Positions 44,265-58,020 of a DNA stretch of 64,000 nt are shown one piece after another; within the stretch, counting starts at the first letter, position 1, and each line of letters starts with the position of its first letter. Made by a program: the position numbers and the translations under genes. The stretch comes from Paratinospora sagittata (lineage: Eukaryota; Streptophyta; Magnoliopsida; Ranunculales; Menispermaceae), in assembly GCA_035771175.1 (NCBI GenBank), contig CM069602.1:12609116-12673115 (forward strand), given 5' to 3'. The notes under the pieces are model-generated. The model did no database searches and was not told the DNA's origin. It saw nothing but the letters and a program-made list of their open reading frames with translations.

Positions 44265-47200
44265 AATGCTCTTGACTACCGCATTAAGTGATCATTTGTA
44301 AAATGTTTGATGTTCACCAGAGCATAATTTCGACCCATAAATAATGTGGCATTGGTTTAGAAGACCGAACTTAACATAATTAATGATATTGCAAGTGAGC
44401 GCTTATTCGGTCTTATCTCTTAAAATAATGAGGCACTACTATAGTTGTTAGTTCTCTGTAGTCATGTTGGAAGCTTGTGCCCCTGTTAGGTGGGATTTGA
44501 TTGTTTCGTGTTAGAGCTTATGTGCCCAACTTGAAGTAGTTGTTTAGCGTTGTTGTTTTCATTAAAATGATTCATGATGTTGTTTGCAAGATGAACTTCT
44601 AAAATAGATAATTAATGCAATTTTGTGACAATATATATAATGATTTTTCAATGGATGATTGGGACTCATTAATTCTTAAATTTTTTTTTTTTTTTTGGCA
44701 ATGCATTAATTCTTAGATTCGAAGTATTTGTACCATTGCATAATAATTATCTTGATAATTATTTTTATTCATTTGTTTTTTTGGAGAAGACTTGATAATT
44801 AATTATTAATCTATTTATTTTACAATTTTGATTCTAACTCTAAAATTGTTTGACAGTGGTACTGTTTAATAATCAAACAAAACTTAGGCAAAAGCCAACC
44901 ATTTGACGCGCAGACGAAACCCCATTTGAATGATAATTATCCATCTTTTTTCTCTAGTTTTATTTCCAAACTTTGACCTATACAGTAACAGTCCATTTAA
45001 GATGGCCTTTGGAGGAAAAATAAATAAAATTTAAAGATAAAAAAAAAAAAATTTAAAAAAAAGAAAAACTCAATGAAGCAAGCCAGAAAAGTTTGATTCA
45101 TTCAAGTGTTTCCAAATTAATTTAATTGATAACCAACAAGGGATTGATTCGCTGGTTTGAAGAGCAAATTACGATGTGTGATTAAAAGACTCATCACAAG
45201 TTTAAGTTCGTCCTAATCCATTTCTGTAAGAGATGTCCTTATCTCTGTAAATCTTTGAATCCAGAAAAATTAGTCTAGAATATTTACCGAGTGTCAAAAA
45301 ATTGGTACTAAAAAAAAAAGTTGATATAGATTATATTGTTTACAATTTTTTATACCAAAGATTATTATAAAAATAGTTATTTAGATTTTATTTTTGTCAA
45401 TAAATAAATAATAAAAGTCATGGTAAGGTACATGTATGCATATTTACAATATCATTATTTTTAATCAGAATTTTAACTATATAATATACCTTTTTAAGGT
45501 GATACTTGCAAGGCACATGTATGCATACTTGTACATTAATTATTTCTGACCACATAACGTACATCTCATTTTCATAACCTAATATATAGTACTGCAACTT
45601 TCCTCTACTACTGCCAAGTTTTTTTTTTTTTTTTAATATAGCAAAATGACAAGCTACTTTTTCTCTGGCATGTACAAGCTTTATGCTATTACTTAAGGCC
45701 TTTCTTTTTCAGAATGTATTGTTATTTTTTAATATCATAATTATAAACTTGAAAGTATAAAATAAGTCTAGCTTATTAAAACATCTCAGCCTGCCACTGA
45801 TATTTATATTCTCCATTTTAAATATTCTCAAATTGTTTGATTATACAACAAAAAATATTACAATTCTTTAGAATGAATATAATATACATAACATGTTATT
45901 ATAATGTTAAAAGTTAAAAAAACTTAGGGTATGATCATTTTTGTCATCTTTTAAAATTATCCTTAAAATTATTATTATTTAAAGCTGAGATTTTTTTTTT
46001 TCCAATTTTACACCCTCCAGTTATATCATTTTATATCATTTATGACTAATTCATTTTAAATAAATAAGAAAGTTTTGTCTTTCTAATTTCAATAAATATT
46101 TTTTTTTCAACAGTAAAATGATGACAATATAAAAAAAATCATAAAACTTAAAATTTTGTTCTTAAATAATAAAAATTAGTGCATGCACTGCAGTTAACTT
46201 AACTCAACCATTAAGTATTTTCCTAATTACATACATAGGCTACATAAATTTGCCTTTTCAATTTCACTTTATCAAAATTAATTAAGTCGACATTGTCAAC
46301 AAAGTATAACACAGTTGGTCACTTACACATTAGGCACTACACCAAATACGGGTTTGAATTTTGACGTAGAATTGCTCTTCGATCGTAAATTCTACAAGGA
46401 AACGCAAAAATTTATTACGTCGATGAACAAATTTTCAAATGCAGTTGCTCATATAACATTATAGGTGAAGGGATTAGGGGGAGTCTATATAGTGTTGATG
46501 TGAGATTTATTTGTCTCGAAAGGATGCAATACCCACTAGAGATGAATTTGTAATATGATTGTTTCATCTTTTAAAAAAAAAACTAAGTCCAAATTTAAAT
46601 TACAGAAAATTAAATCTTGTTTATACATAAGATATTAGTTAAAATTCATGGATTGACCCAAATCCAACAAATAGCATAGTAATTACTTATAATAAATGTT
46701 AAATGTTGTCCAAATTCATCGTGCTGTGATCATATGATAGTTATTATTGTGTGGGTGAATTTTCGATTGTTGCGCTGCTAGTTGTTCTTGACAAAAAGAA
46801 AATGCCAAACGAACACGCAGACAGCAGGCGTCCATCAGATCACAGGGACCACGCGTCCGTGCATTGCACAGCTCCAATTATAAATACAAAAATTGTTTTT
46901 TAATTAACAAATATATTTTACTTTTTTAACCAATGTGAGTCATGTGACACACGACGGACCCACAAAAATTGTACGCCAGACGAACCTCGAGACTGAGACA
47001 GGAGCGTGCATGAGTGGTCCACTCCATTTCTTCAGCTTTATCTATTAAAATTAATTAAGGCCGTACTGTGAAGAAATATGTGTGGTTGGTTAACTCTCAA
47101 TTTCAATGACAGCCAAAGTACTTGATTTTAATTTAAATTGTTTAATTATGTGATCATTTGCTGTGTTAGTTCATATACTTATTCTGGTATTAATTTGCAA

Positions 47201-48362
47201 GAGAGTGGATGTAATAAAGATTATGTTTTAGTTTTACTCTTATATTTAATAGTCGATGAGATAATTTTTATTTTATTAATTTTTTTATTATACTATAGCA
47301 AAATAAAATAGTGATGACTCAAAAATAAGGTAAAATTATTTCACTTTTTTCTTTCTTTTCTTTCAAAAATAAAATTAAAAAATATTATAAATTACAACAT
47401 TCTTCTTTCTTTTCCCTCGTTCTTCCTCCTTCCTCATTTCCTCCTTTTTTTTCTCATTCTTTATTATTTTAAAAAATAAAAATAAAAAAATTATTTGCAA
47501 AACCACACAAAATCAAAACCTGAATTTTTGCAAAATTCAAAACCTGGGTTTTGTGATTTTGCAAAATCATGATTTTTTTATTTTTGTAATTACTTTTTTT
47601 TTAATCTCAAACATTCCATTAAATACAAGATTACTCTATTTTTAATCTTATTTTATTTTATTCAATCTAATAATCTCATAAAAATATTTTTATCTTATCC
47701 CGCACGCACACCAAACGTGCCTTACTTAAATATTTAGGGTCTCATTGTGTTTAGCTACAATATTATTTAAAACAATAGAGATGAAATTGCAAAATCATTC
47801 AAATCATGATTCTTTCTTCTTTTAATTTTTTTGTTAGAAATCATTTGAGCTAAAGGTCTAAATATATATATATATATCAAGCAAATATTAATATTAACAT
47901 CAAGTAAATGCTTGCAAGAAGGTTGAACATAAAGACCATAATTATAAGGCTCTGTTGCTGTGTTAGAAACTTTTTGAAGTAAATGCTTGCTTTTTGTTGA
48001 AGAAATTATAACATTTATTATAACCATCTGCACAAATGATTTGATTCATGAATACATCAATTAAAATCTCAAAGAAGAGTATGGTATTAATTAAGCACAT
48101 ATTTTTACACAACTACAACTAAATTTCTACTGCGTGCTTCTTCTGAATCAATGAAACCACATGCAACAATATCTCCCCTTTAACTCAAAACTGTTATTTC
48201 TTTTGCTTCCTTGTGTAATCAATGTGTTTCTCAAGATGAATGCCTTTTGTAGCCACCATCTTTCGATCCCTTCGCATTTACATTTCCTTCCAAGGCATCG
48301 ATCGCTCGGTTTATTATGTTTCTTTCTTTCTTTTGCAAGACATATTGTATGAAAAGGCCTGC
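44226..48362. other. Intergenic region downstream of PHO1 copy 3, no gene
   Basis: About 4.1 kb of AT-rich DNA. Holds a (TA)n run at 44232-44262, long A/T homopolymers and a possible CACTA terminus at 46334. No supported gene. Confidence 0.65.
46334..46450 (+). mobile_element. Possible CACTA-type transposon terminus
   Basis: CACTACACCAAATACGGG resembles the terminal repeat of CACTA (En/Spm) elements, and is followed by short inverted motifs (GTAGAATT and TAAATTCTAC) like subterminal repeats. No matching far end was found nearby, so this is at best a fragment. Confidence 0.35.
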
Positions 48363-51300
48363 CTACTCATCCTTGTCGTCGTCTTCATCATAGTTGAAAG
48401 GAAGTGGAACCGACTTGAACGCTCGATACTTTCCAACATTATTCAAGTGCTCATTCTCCAACCTGATCAAACAAAATTCCAGCTTCAATTCTCATCAAAA
48501 AATGAGGAAGAAAGAAAATGTTTCTTGTGATAGAGATAATAAAAAGAAAAATCATAAGATCACTAGTTACCTGAAGAAATTCCATATACCACGACGAATG
48601 ATCTCAAGGCTAGCAACAATTGAAATCAAGGCTTCTCTATGAAGGAAAGAGACGTTAAAGTTCAATACAGTTTGTAACCAAGCAAATCTCAAGAGGACAT
48701 TCAAAACCTGAAGAGATTCCATTGAATTATTACGTCAAGGAATTGCATTTTTATACTCTTTTAAATTTGATCATGAGAATGAGCTTATTACATACCATGG
48801 CGACATAGTAAACACTTTTACGTGAGACGAGAAGCTTGTTTCTCAACCACCGATTCTTGGAACGCTTCTGTAGGAGCCCCCAGTCTATAACAATGTCCCA
48901 ATATGTGCTCACTATTGCCGCAATTGCAGAGGACACCCACGCCACAGCCCTCCAACCTGGTGCCTGAGACCGGTTATAAGCCGTTCTAGTGCAAACAGCT
49001 ACGATCGTAGCAAAGTATTTTAACCCGTTATACCCTTGCATAGCATCTCTCTCTTCGTACAAGCGCCGGAGGCACTGAAGAACAGAAACTAGGAATTAGT
49101 TTCAACTTCAAAGAGCTTGATTACAAATTACAAGCAAACTAAGAGGAAATTGTGCCTACCTGAAGAAATCGCCACCAGTATGGAACAGTAGCTATGATGA
49201 AAGAGAATGTGACGTACACGTTGTTAGAAGCACATGTGTTTTGTCTGTGTTTATAATCTCCCCCGCCATAGTAGCAGACATAGAACTCGAGGCTCCTGAG
49301 AGCTTGCACCTGGAACAGAGAACAACGAAGACATGTTAGTTTGATTCATAATGTGTCAAAAATAGTAATGGAAATTAATAATAATCGAATCATCGCATTC
49401 GAACCTGGCTAGTTAGCTGGTCTGCCAACAAAAAATCTGGTAGTGTGACCTGTTTAGGATAGGAAATATTCAACAATATAAGTTAGCTTTTCTCATAGCT
49501 GATATATAAATCTCCCATGTTGTGTAAGTGAATCACTTTCTTGTTTACCTTGTACAGAGGAGCACAAAGACAGTGAAACAAGCATTGGAGAAGGAAGAAT
49601 CGACTGGAGCGATATATGATATTAAACGGGCAGATTGTTATGATAAGTACAAGCTGCATGGCAAAATTATGAATTGTATCTTCAATTCAATGTATGTTAT
49701 AAAAGGAAAATAGAAAATTGAACTAAGTCTTTGTATCTTACACAAACTAATCCTAGAGGGAGTAGTTCAGTTAAAGCTTGGTACTTTTTGGTATTCTTAT
49801 CCATGTCCATGTCAAGGTTCGAAAGCACGCTAGCTAAAGCAAGTGTTGCTAAGCCCGTTCCAAGGAGGAAGACTTCTCTATAACCCAATTCTGTTCCTTG
49901 CTTGAAACCGAATATAAACGAGTAATTCACTCGGAATCGCCTCCAAAGAAATATATTTGCACCATACATGAGGATATGTAGGACAACAAATCCAAATAAA
50001 CTGCATAGAAGTTTTAGTTACTTTGGTAGGTTGAGAGACAAAATTTTGACATAAAAGCAAGTGTGGCTGAAGCAAGAACGTTGCAAATTTACCTATAAAG
50101 AGGAAACATGTTCTCCATATATTGAGTACTACCGGGTTGATTTATGATGTTTCGAGCACGTATGATCAATATAAGCGCTATAAAGAGAGATGCCGTGCAA
50201 CCAGAAAAGAAACCTGAAATGTAACAATAGAAGAGCCACTTAGTCCCTGTACAATATCTACGATTCTAAAGTGCGTCGCGGTGGATTCTACGAGGTATCA
50301 AGATCTTACCTAAGGAATATGTTATTCTATGCTTTTCTCTCTTAGCTTTCGGTCTCAAGACCCTAATTCCTTTACTGCGGTTTGCATTCGCAAAGTGTTT
50401 GATAAAGGTAGCCTCCACCCTCTCAATGAGTTTGGTTAGCTATGTAAGAGCACAAGGGAAACCAGAATTATTGCAGAGTAACTGAAAAATTGTATCAAAC
50501 AATTAAGACAATTCTTATTTGAGCCAGATTGCTTTAAAATAAATTAAGCTAACTAGTAAATTCATCATGCATATAAAATAGCAAGGAAAGAGAAATTAGA
50601 ATATGTTTTATCAATGATAGAATTATTACCTCATCAGAATTGCCAAAGTAGGAGTTATCTACCATGTTAAGGTATGATCTTGATGCATTTCTTGAAGTGA
50701 TCTGCATAAGGGAAAAAAGCATTGATGTCTCAGTTTTCTTTTTTTAATAAGAAACGAGATGTATAAATATTAATTATGTAAAGAAGAAGATTATAAGAGC
50801 ATCACTTTCTGTTCATTGTGGACCTATCAGAACAACATGGGAGATTTTATTGACTTTTCTACAACAACAAAAATAAAATAAAAGGAATTAAAAAATAAAA
50901 TCCAAACCAACCTTGTCATATTTCTTCATGATTTTTGAAAATGCCAAGAGATTGAGAAAGCTACAGGTGGACCCAAGAAAACAAAGAGTCAGAGTAAGTT
51001 AGTAACATCATCATCTCAAAGAGAGAAAATCAAAGAACAAGAAACCCCATATCTTAAAAAATCTAAATTTGCACTACCTGTAGCTCTTCAGGAGTCTAAG
51101 TTTCTGATAAAACTCTATAAAAGCCCTCTTCAGCTGCTCTTCAACCTTCCTCAAATCCTCCCCTCTGAAATTCAAATCCTTGTTCTTGTTCACTTTGAGA
51201 ATGCCCTTTATGGTAGACCTAGGAGTTTCAAGTGTATTATTAATAGTGACCCTGTTAAGAACTTCCAAAGGAGCTGGCCTTTTTGCCCTGACATTTCTTG

Positions 51301-52169
51301 GCTTCTCTTCATTAATCTTATTGCCATTTGCAATTTTCTTCCCACTATTAACACTAGAATCATCACCTGATTCTTCAGAAGTCCCTTCATTGCCCTGATC
51401 TGCCTCTTCTATTACATCCATATGTGTTGCATTTCCTACACATTTTGGTTCAAAAATCATGTTAAAATCTAAGTTCTCCTAAAAAAAAAACACAACCAAA
51501 AAAAAAAACTCAAGAAATTTGAAGATATATAGTGAAGAAAGACTACTTACTAGTAGTACTTGATCTAGGAATTGCAGGAGGTGAAGTTGCAGGAGCCATG
51601 GCAGCAGTGGAAGAAGCAATATTGGACTTAAGCTTGGTCATTTCAATAGCCCAATCAAAACTCCCATCTGGGTTTTCAACTTTGATTCTAAAAGCAATTA
51701 AAGCATCCATTTGCTTGTTCAACAACTCAGCCTCTTTCATCACTTCCTCAACTTTACCCTTATAAAACTTATTAACTTTGTTAAACTCATCATCAAGTCT
51801 CCTGAAATAAACAAGTTCGTACTCACCACCTTCATCAGATGACATCAAGAACTTGGTCTCAAAGTTCCCAGTTTCAGATCCATCATGATGTTGAACTGCA
51901 TTAATTAGTATCACTTGATCTTCAATATCTCTTCCTTCTCCATTAATACCAGGACTTCTGATATTGCTGCTGTGTTGCCTCTGTGTTAGTCCACTAAAAG
52001 CTCTGTAAAATGTCATCTTTCTCTTTAACCCTTTTGGTGTTGGAGCTGGCTTGTTTCTTTGCTTGAAACGGTGGATTTCTTTGAGTAATGACTTGAGATA
52101 GTTGTAATCCATGTATGCTTCTTGCCATTCTGGCACCATTTGAGATGAAAACTCCTTCCCAAACTTCAT
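48363..52169 (-). CDS. PHO1-like: PHO1-family phosphate exporter copy 3, intact (13 exons, 807 aa)
   Basis: Predicted functional SPX-EXS phosphate exporter. Exons: 51551-52169, 51078-51435, 50912-50960, 50630-50701, 50310-50439, 50093-50213, 49742-50000, 49549-49653, 49405-49449, 49160-49309, 48796-49074, 48571-48707, 48363-48462. All introns are GT-AG and the total of 2,424 nt is in frame (807 residues plus stop), close to the roughly 780-800 of the family. SPX (residues 1 to about 350) begins [15 protein letters not shown] with [10 protein letters not shown] and ends with [10 protein letters not shown]; these supply the Tyr/Lys residues known to bind inositol polyphosphates in SPX proteins. 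Hydrophobic segments lie near residues 410-430, 450-470, 490-512 and 527-546, and EXS near 580-790 ([27 protein letters not shown]). C-terminus is acidic (YDEDDDKDE). Style resembles PHO1;H2-H9 of Arabidopsis. Confidence 0.95.
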
Positions 52170-52386
52170 CTTTTCTTAAAGATATGAGATATATGATATG
52201 ATCTGTTGCAGAAAGAAAAAGAAATATCTGAATATGAATATGATCTTATCAAGCTTATTAAGGTTGTTGCACAAGATTTAAGAGCTACCCAGATGATGAA
52301 AACAAGAAAAAATGAGAGATAATTAAGAAAAGGTGGGTGGGTGGTGGTAGTGGTGGTAAGTAAGAAAAAATGGTGATATGTAGGTG

Positions 52387-52396
52387 GATTTTATAG
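52387..52396 (-). promoter_or_regulatory. Candidate TATA box of PHO1 copy 3
   Basis: Minus-strand CTATAAAATCC about 220 bp upstream of the ATG at 52169. Position fits a plant promoter with a 5' UTR near 190 nt. No clear PHR-binding P1BS element was spotted by eye nearby. Confidence 0.4.
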
Positions 52397-54233
52397 AGGA
52401 TTTTGTGAGAGAAGTTAAATAAAGGTTGAAAGTAATAATCTTTGAAGAGGTCAAAAAAATTGCTCAAGATTTATTAAAGAAGAAGGATGCAGACACGGAA
52501 GGTGGTGCAGTTACTCAGAATGTCCTTTCAAAAAAGAGAAGAATGTGTTGGAAGGATTCAAAATTTTTTTTTTTTTTTTCTGTTAAAAAACAAAAGACAA
52601 TAAAAGGACTCAGGTTTTGACTGAAGATGTTTTTATTTTGGAAATTATTCAGAGTCCTTCCACTATTTTATATTTTATTTTTTGTATTATGATTATTGTA
52701 TTTATACTAAGATTCCCTCAACTTGTGTTGATATTCATTGCAAATTAAACAACATGTGAATAGTAAATTATAAATACATAAGATATCACATTAATATAAT
52801 GTGGAGAAAAGGTCCCTTGATTGCCACTAAGAACCTAATATAGATATTTTGTTAATTATTAATCACATTTTGGTAATTTATTATACTTTTTATATATATT
52901 TCTTGAAATTATAAATATGATATAATTACTGTCATCGCTCCTCTTGCCTCCTAAACATATTATAATAAGATATATATATATATAATACTAAATTGATTAG
53001 GGTGTTATATTATAATCCAAACTGCAGCACTCATCATTCTTAAGATTACATTAAATTACGTATTAGCACGTGATTTAATATAAATTTTAAAATAATGAAA
53101 TTGGTATAATTTGTATTATAATTTTTATTTTAATTAATATAACATTACTTAAAAAGAAATATATGTCATTTTTTTTTGTTATTAATTGTAGTTTAAGTTT
53201 TAATATTATAATGATACATGATTTTTCAAGATAAACTTATTTGTGCCTATGAAAACAAAAATATTAATTACATGAATTCAAAAGCTTCTTGAGTAGAGGA
53301 ATAAGAAATAGACCTGTTCTTCTTCTTTTTTCTTTTTTCTTTTTTCTTTTTTCTTTTTTTTTTGGTTGAAACACTAAATTAAATAGACTTGACAGTTGGT
53401 TTTTATATTCATTGTATTTTTGAAAAAAATATTGCCCTGCAAGTGGTAGCTTCATATTATTATTACTATTCATTATTTATTAGACCTGAGCCCACCTGTC
53501 CTATATATAAATTAAAGCCATGCAAATTTTATGTTATGGCTTTGACCAATAGATTTGATGTGCTACTAATAATAAGTTTGCTTTTGAACACAACATAAAA
53601 AAAGATTTATAAAAGAAATCATGAAAATCTAACTGTTTTTATTTTTAAATATTTTTAAAAACATAATTTCAAAACTGGTCACAGCATATTAAAAAATATC
53701 CAAAAACAAAAACAGAATTAAGTCATGGTCAATAGGTCTAGATTAGTAAGAATGATGGACAACTAGATTTGTGCCACGTGGCGAATAGCTGATGTGTTGG
53801 AGAATGAGATCGTAGACTTAACGTCATCTTCAAACAAAAGTCACAAGGCGGGCGGGAATATGGTTGACAAAGAGGAGCCCTGGGCTACCAGTCTTTCGGC
53901 TTATTGACTATGCCTAACCCTAACCCTAAATTTTTAATTTCAGTATTCCAATACCCTGAAGAAGACCCAATAATGTCAGGGAATGTAGAAATATTAATTA
54001 ATTATACAAGTGTCCTATTATATAATTATATATACACAGAAGATGGAAGAGTACTCGGGAACCTAATTCAATATATTTACTCTTATGATATTAATTAACT
54101 AGGTTTTGATGCTAATTAGAAAATATTCATCAATAATGCAACTATAGTTTCTTAACTAATTTTCTATAATAAGATAGAGGACAGAATAGTTGGATACCTA
54201 ATGTCTTTCCTTGAGACTATAACCAAATTCTTG

Positions 54234-54237
<4 letters not shown>

Positions 54238-54281
<44 letters not shown>
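54238..54281. repeat. (AT)n microsatellite
   Basis: About 22 uninterrupted AT units. Confidence 0.95.
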
Positions 54282-54285
<4 letters not shown>

Positions 54286-54641
54286 TTAACTAGGTTTTGG
54301 TGTTAAGGAATTCAATAATGCAATAATAACATATAGGTACTTTTATATGATGTAAAGTTGCAAACCCAATTTTAGTGGGTACAAATATCAATGTTATAAA
54401 TATTAAAATAATTATGCATGTGTCTGAAAGGAAACCAAGTATCCATATTAAATATTATGTATGTGAATGAATGAATTAATATCCACCTTTTTAAAAAAAT
54501 ATATGTTTCTTAATATTTACCTTGTAATTAGATTTTTAATATTTGAATTTTTACGTATAACTTGATTAAATTTTAAATGAACAATTATATTATTTAACTC
54601 TTCTAAATATATTTGTATTCAATTTATAATACTCTATATTC

Positions 54642-54644
<3 letters not shown>

Positions 54645-54687
<43 letters not shown>
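54645..54687. repeat. (TA)n microsatellite
   Basis: About 21 TA units directly beside the foldback sequence at 54700-54828. Confidence 0.95.
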
Positions 54688-54690
<3 letters not shown>

Positions 54691-54699
54691 TGATGGTCC

Positions 54700-54828
54700 A
54701 TATACGGTGGGTGTCAATGCCCATCACGAGATACTGGCACCCAATACTGTTGGATGTGTGTATTGCACATACATCCGACGGGGCTAAGTGCCAGAGTCGC
54801 GTGATGGGCATTGGCGTCAGACGTACAC
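54700..54828. repeat. Imperfect hairpin, about 130 bp
   Basis: Left arm GTGTCAATGCCCATCACG pairs with right arm CGTGATGGGCATTGGC, with inner matches (ACTGGCAC/GTGCCAG, TTGGATGTGTG/CATACATCCGA). Estimated arm identity near 75% over about 55 bp, loop at TATTGCACA. Could be a MITE, or a young miRNA-like hairpin. The theme recurs at 26223-26354. Confidence 0.6.
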
Positions 54829-55374
54829 ATAAAATTTCTCTATTTTTGACATTTTGAATATTTTGAGCCAAACTAACCCTAAGAAAACAATTGGTGTACG
54901 AACTAATTAGAACATGAAAGAAGAAGCTCGCCTTGTCAATTTGAATCTAATTATAAAGACTTCTCTCCTAATTAATCATTTACCCTAAGGGAAATCAAAT
55001 TAACGATCAATTACTATGTACCATAATCTCTTTTAATCTGGAAAAAAAATACCAATTAATATACAGTATGTAAGCTTAATTTTTCTTTTTTCTTTTTTTT
55101 TCTTTTTTTTGGTAAGTAGGTATATGACTTTTTCATCCTCACTTCGGAATAGTCTTCTAAATGAAATTTAAATTTGTTCCTATAAGCAAATTTAGTTAAA
55201 TGTCGTGTCAAGATTTTATGAACCATAATTGATTTATCAGTTAGATATTTGCTTTCACCCCACTATTTCAAGAAAAGATATTTAGAATTGTTCAATCAAA
55301 CGTACGTGAATTATATATTCATAACAAAGATAATAGAAACTAGATATTATATCGTTTTTATTTTTATTTTTGAG

Positions 55375-55625
55375 AAGAAATAAACCAAACCCCTTTACCC
55401 CGGAGGGGGCCTAACCTACCCTAACTCGTGGGGTATCGGATCCTTACAGTATCACTAATCCTTACTCCAATTCAACTTCAATGAATAATTGATCGAGTGC
55501 AATTAATTAAGCTGAAATTATTAAAATTCTTTCGTATCAATTTATATCTAGATTCGAACCAACAACCTCCAACCTCCAACCTCCAACCACAAGGCCGGTG
55601 AAGCGCCCTGACCTCGAATCATCAA
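55375..55625 (-). mobile_element. Possible tRNA-derived SINE remnant
   Basis: Minus strand contains a B-box-like TTGGTTCGAATCT after three GGTTGGAG repeats and CACCGGCCTTGTGG, and ends in ACCCCACGAGTTAGGG and CCCCCTCCGGGGTAAAGG. No flanking duplication identified. Confidence 0.3.
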
Positions 55626-55709
55626 GTCAATGCGACGTTGGCACACAACAATTTTCTTTGTCACTTGAGTATAAATCATTACTTTGTTCTTTAAAACTCC
55701 TTAGATCCT

Positions 55710-55750
<41 letters not shown>
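55710..55750. repeat. (CT)n(AT)n compound microsatellite
   Basis: About nine CT units followed by about eleven AT units. Confidence 0.92.
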
Positions 55751-58020
55751 GATGTATTATTAATTATGAGCCTGCTATAAACGTAAATTGTGTAACTATA
55801 TAAGTAATAAAACAGCTATATTGATTAACTTGTCTCGCCCTATTAAGGTCTCGGTTACCTCAGACATCATGTTATGCACTATAAAAAGAAATTGTAGACC
55901 ATTATCAATTAAATCACTTACAATCTACGTTCTTATCTCATATATAATTAATCAGTGCATGTGCTTCACATATATTTGATCCATATGTATAATGCATGAA
56001 TCAAAATAATGGGAAAAATGTGGTCAAAATAATGTCCGTGTTACTTTTTAATCTTAATAATAACAAATTAATTGCATGCATGGGCAAAGGTTAGACATAG
56101 AAACATTCATATCTGAAAGAATCATTCAATATACATAAAGTAGGTCCCCCTGTTTTGAAATGTTAACTACCGCGTGTTAAATCTTTCTTTGCTTCCAATA
56201 TTGAATAATATTATTCCTGCAGGCCATCATCATATCATAATTAATTAATTAATTAATTCACTGTATGATTTTGATTAACTAAATATAGAATATTTAATTA
56301 GTTATATAATTAACAAGGTGGGCAAAAGTCTCGTAAATATAACACGCAGCATCCTCTTCTTGACTCCCACTCTTTACTAGGCTACTAGCTTACTACGTAG
56401 TACGTACCTTTTGGAGTCAGGTCTTTCTTCTTTTTAGTTATTTTAGTTTCACCTTTTTACCTTTAATTCAACCCTTTGAACGTACGTACATGTTCTGCGT
56501 CACTTCCTCGTCAGCTTCAGTTTGAACGTTTTGTATTATAATTCAAACTTGTTTCGCGTCGCTTCTCCCTTTGTCTTCTTCGTGAGAGATGTTACGCGGC
56601 TCTTGACTCACGTATCGCTCGAGTGCTTCAGAATGATCAAACAACAATACTGTGGACGATAGCAACTTGAGAGACGTAAGTTCAATAATAATGACCTATG
56701 AATTAACTGAGATATGTTTTATATATATTTGATGATCAATCAGTGGGCGTTTTGAATGCACGTGCTCTTTAATCTTTATTAATTAATTTAGTTCAGATCA
56801 CTTAGGCCGTTGAGTTTGAAAATAAAATTTAACATTTTTTATTAAGAAGTTAGAATTCAACGAATCGTGCATGCATGCATGCAACTTGGTATATAATTGA
56901 ATTAGTTTTTTTTTTAATTAATTATAAACTCATGTTGTAATATATTTTATGAAAAACGTTAAAACGATACAAGATATGTATTCAAATTTATGTGATAATA
57001 TAACACATCACCACATAAAAATATCATCTAATTACCATACACCATGTTAGTATGAATATAATTTTAAAATTATAAAAGTATTTTCCATCTACAGTCATTT
57101 ATGTATTCTAATCAAATTATCGTGTGCCATGAAGATGATTTGAATTATTATTGATATAATAGATATACATTATTAACTGTGGGTAGAACAAGAATGTAGA
57201 TTAATAGTTAGAATAGCATATCTTTAGCTATTATATGTCATTATCATCTTGATTTCAAAAGTATCTAAACCTCTCAAATCAAATTGCTGCATCCGTTTAT
57301 CGAAAATGCATGGAACAAAATAATAGTGTCATGCATATTAGATATGAGCAAGCTTATCATATGAACTATGATTTTTTATTTTATTTTATTTTTTGGAAAG
57401 CACATGGATCATGTTAAGGTAGAGCATGTGCATTGAAATATCATCTTTAATATATTCTTAAATTATCTTAAATAATGTATAAATATAAAATTGAATACAA
57501 TTTACTGATATGTTGACCAACATATTTTCTATCAATATCAGTAAGAAATATCACTTTTAACATAATTTTCTATTAATTTACTGCCTTATGACTCCTCTAA
57601 CCAGTCCACCATTAGATCTATTGCATTCTCTAATCACGATGTCGATGTTAGTGATATTCTTTATTTGGCTCGCGATATTTTTATTTTTATTTTGAAAGGG
57701 AATTTATTTTTATTTTGAAAGGGAAACTGGATTATATTGAACAGAAATGAGAGTTTTTAGATACAATCATACAACATCCGAAATTATAGGGGGGATTACA
57801 TTCTGCCAAGACACTTTAGAATCAATTCCCATTGCATATTGACACAATCTATGGGCAACTTCATTTTGCTCCCTGTAAACAGCATAAAGAACAACATCTG
57901 GTAAATTCTTCATGAAATTCTGACAGTCTTCGATTATCAAACCAAATTCTTCTGAGCTGCTACTGTTGGACTTAACAACATTGATCACAGCTGATGAATC
58001 ACCTTCAATGCAGTGGATAG

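Larger units (their letters stand above)
52397..57699. other. Gene-free AT-rich region upstream of PHO1 copy 3
   Basis: About 5.3 kb with no coding frame that looks real. Contains microsatellites, a foldback sequence at 54700-54828, a possible SINE remnant near 55375-55625 and scattered A/T runs. The first 1-2 kb is the likely promoter of PHO1 copy 3. Confidence 0.6.

Noticed and set aside
44226..48362. Short frames between PHO1 copies 2 and 3
   Set aside because: All are short, AT-rich and without recognisable motifs or codon-like composition.
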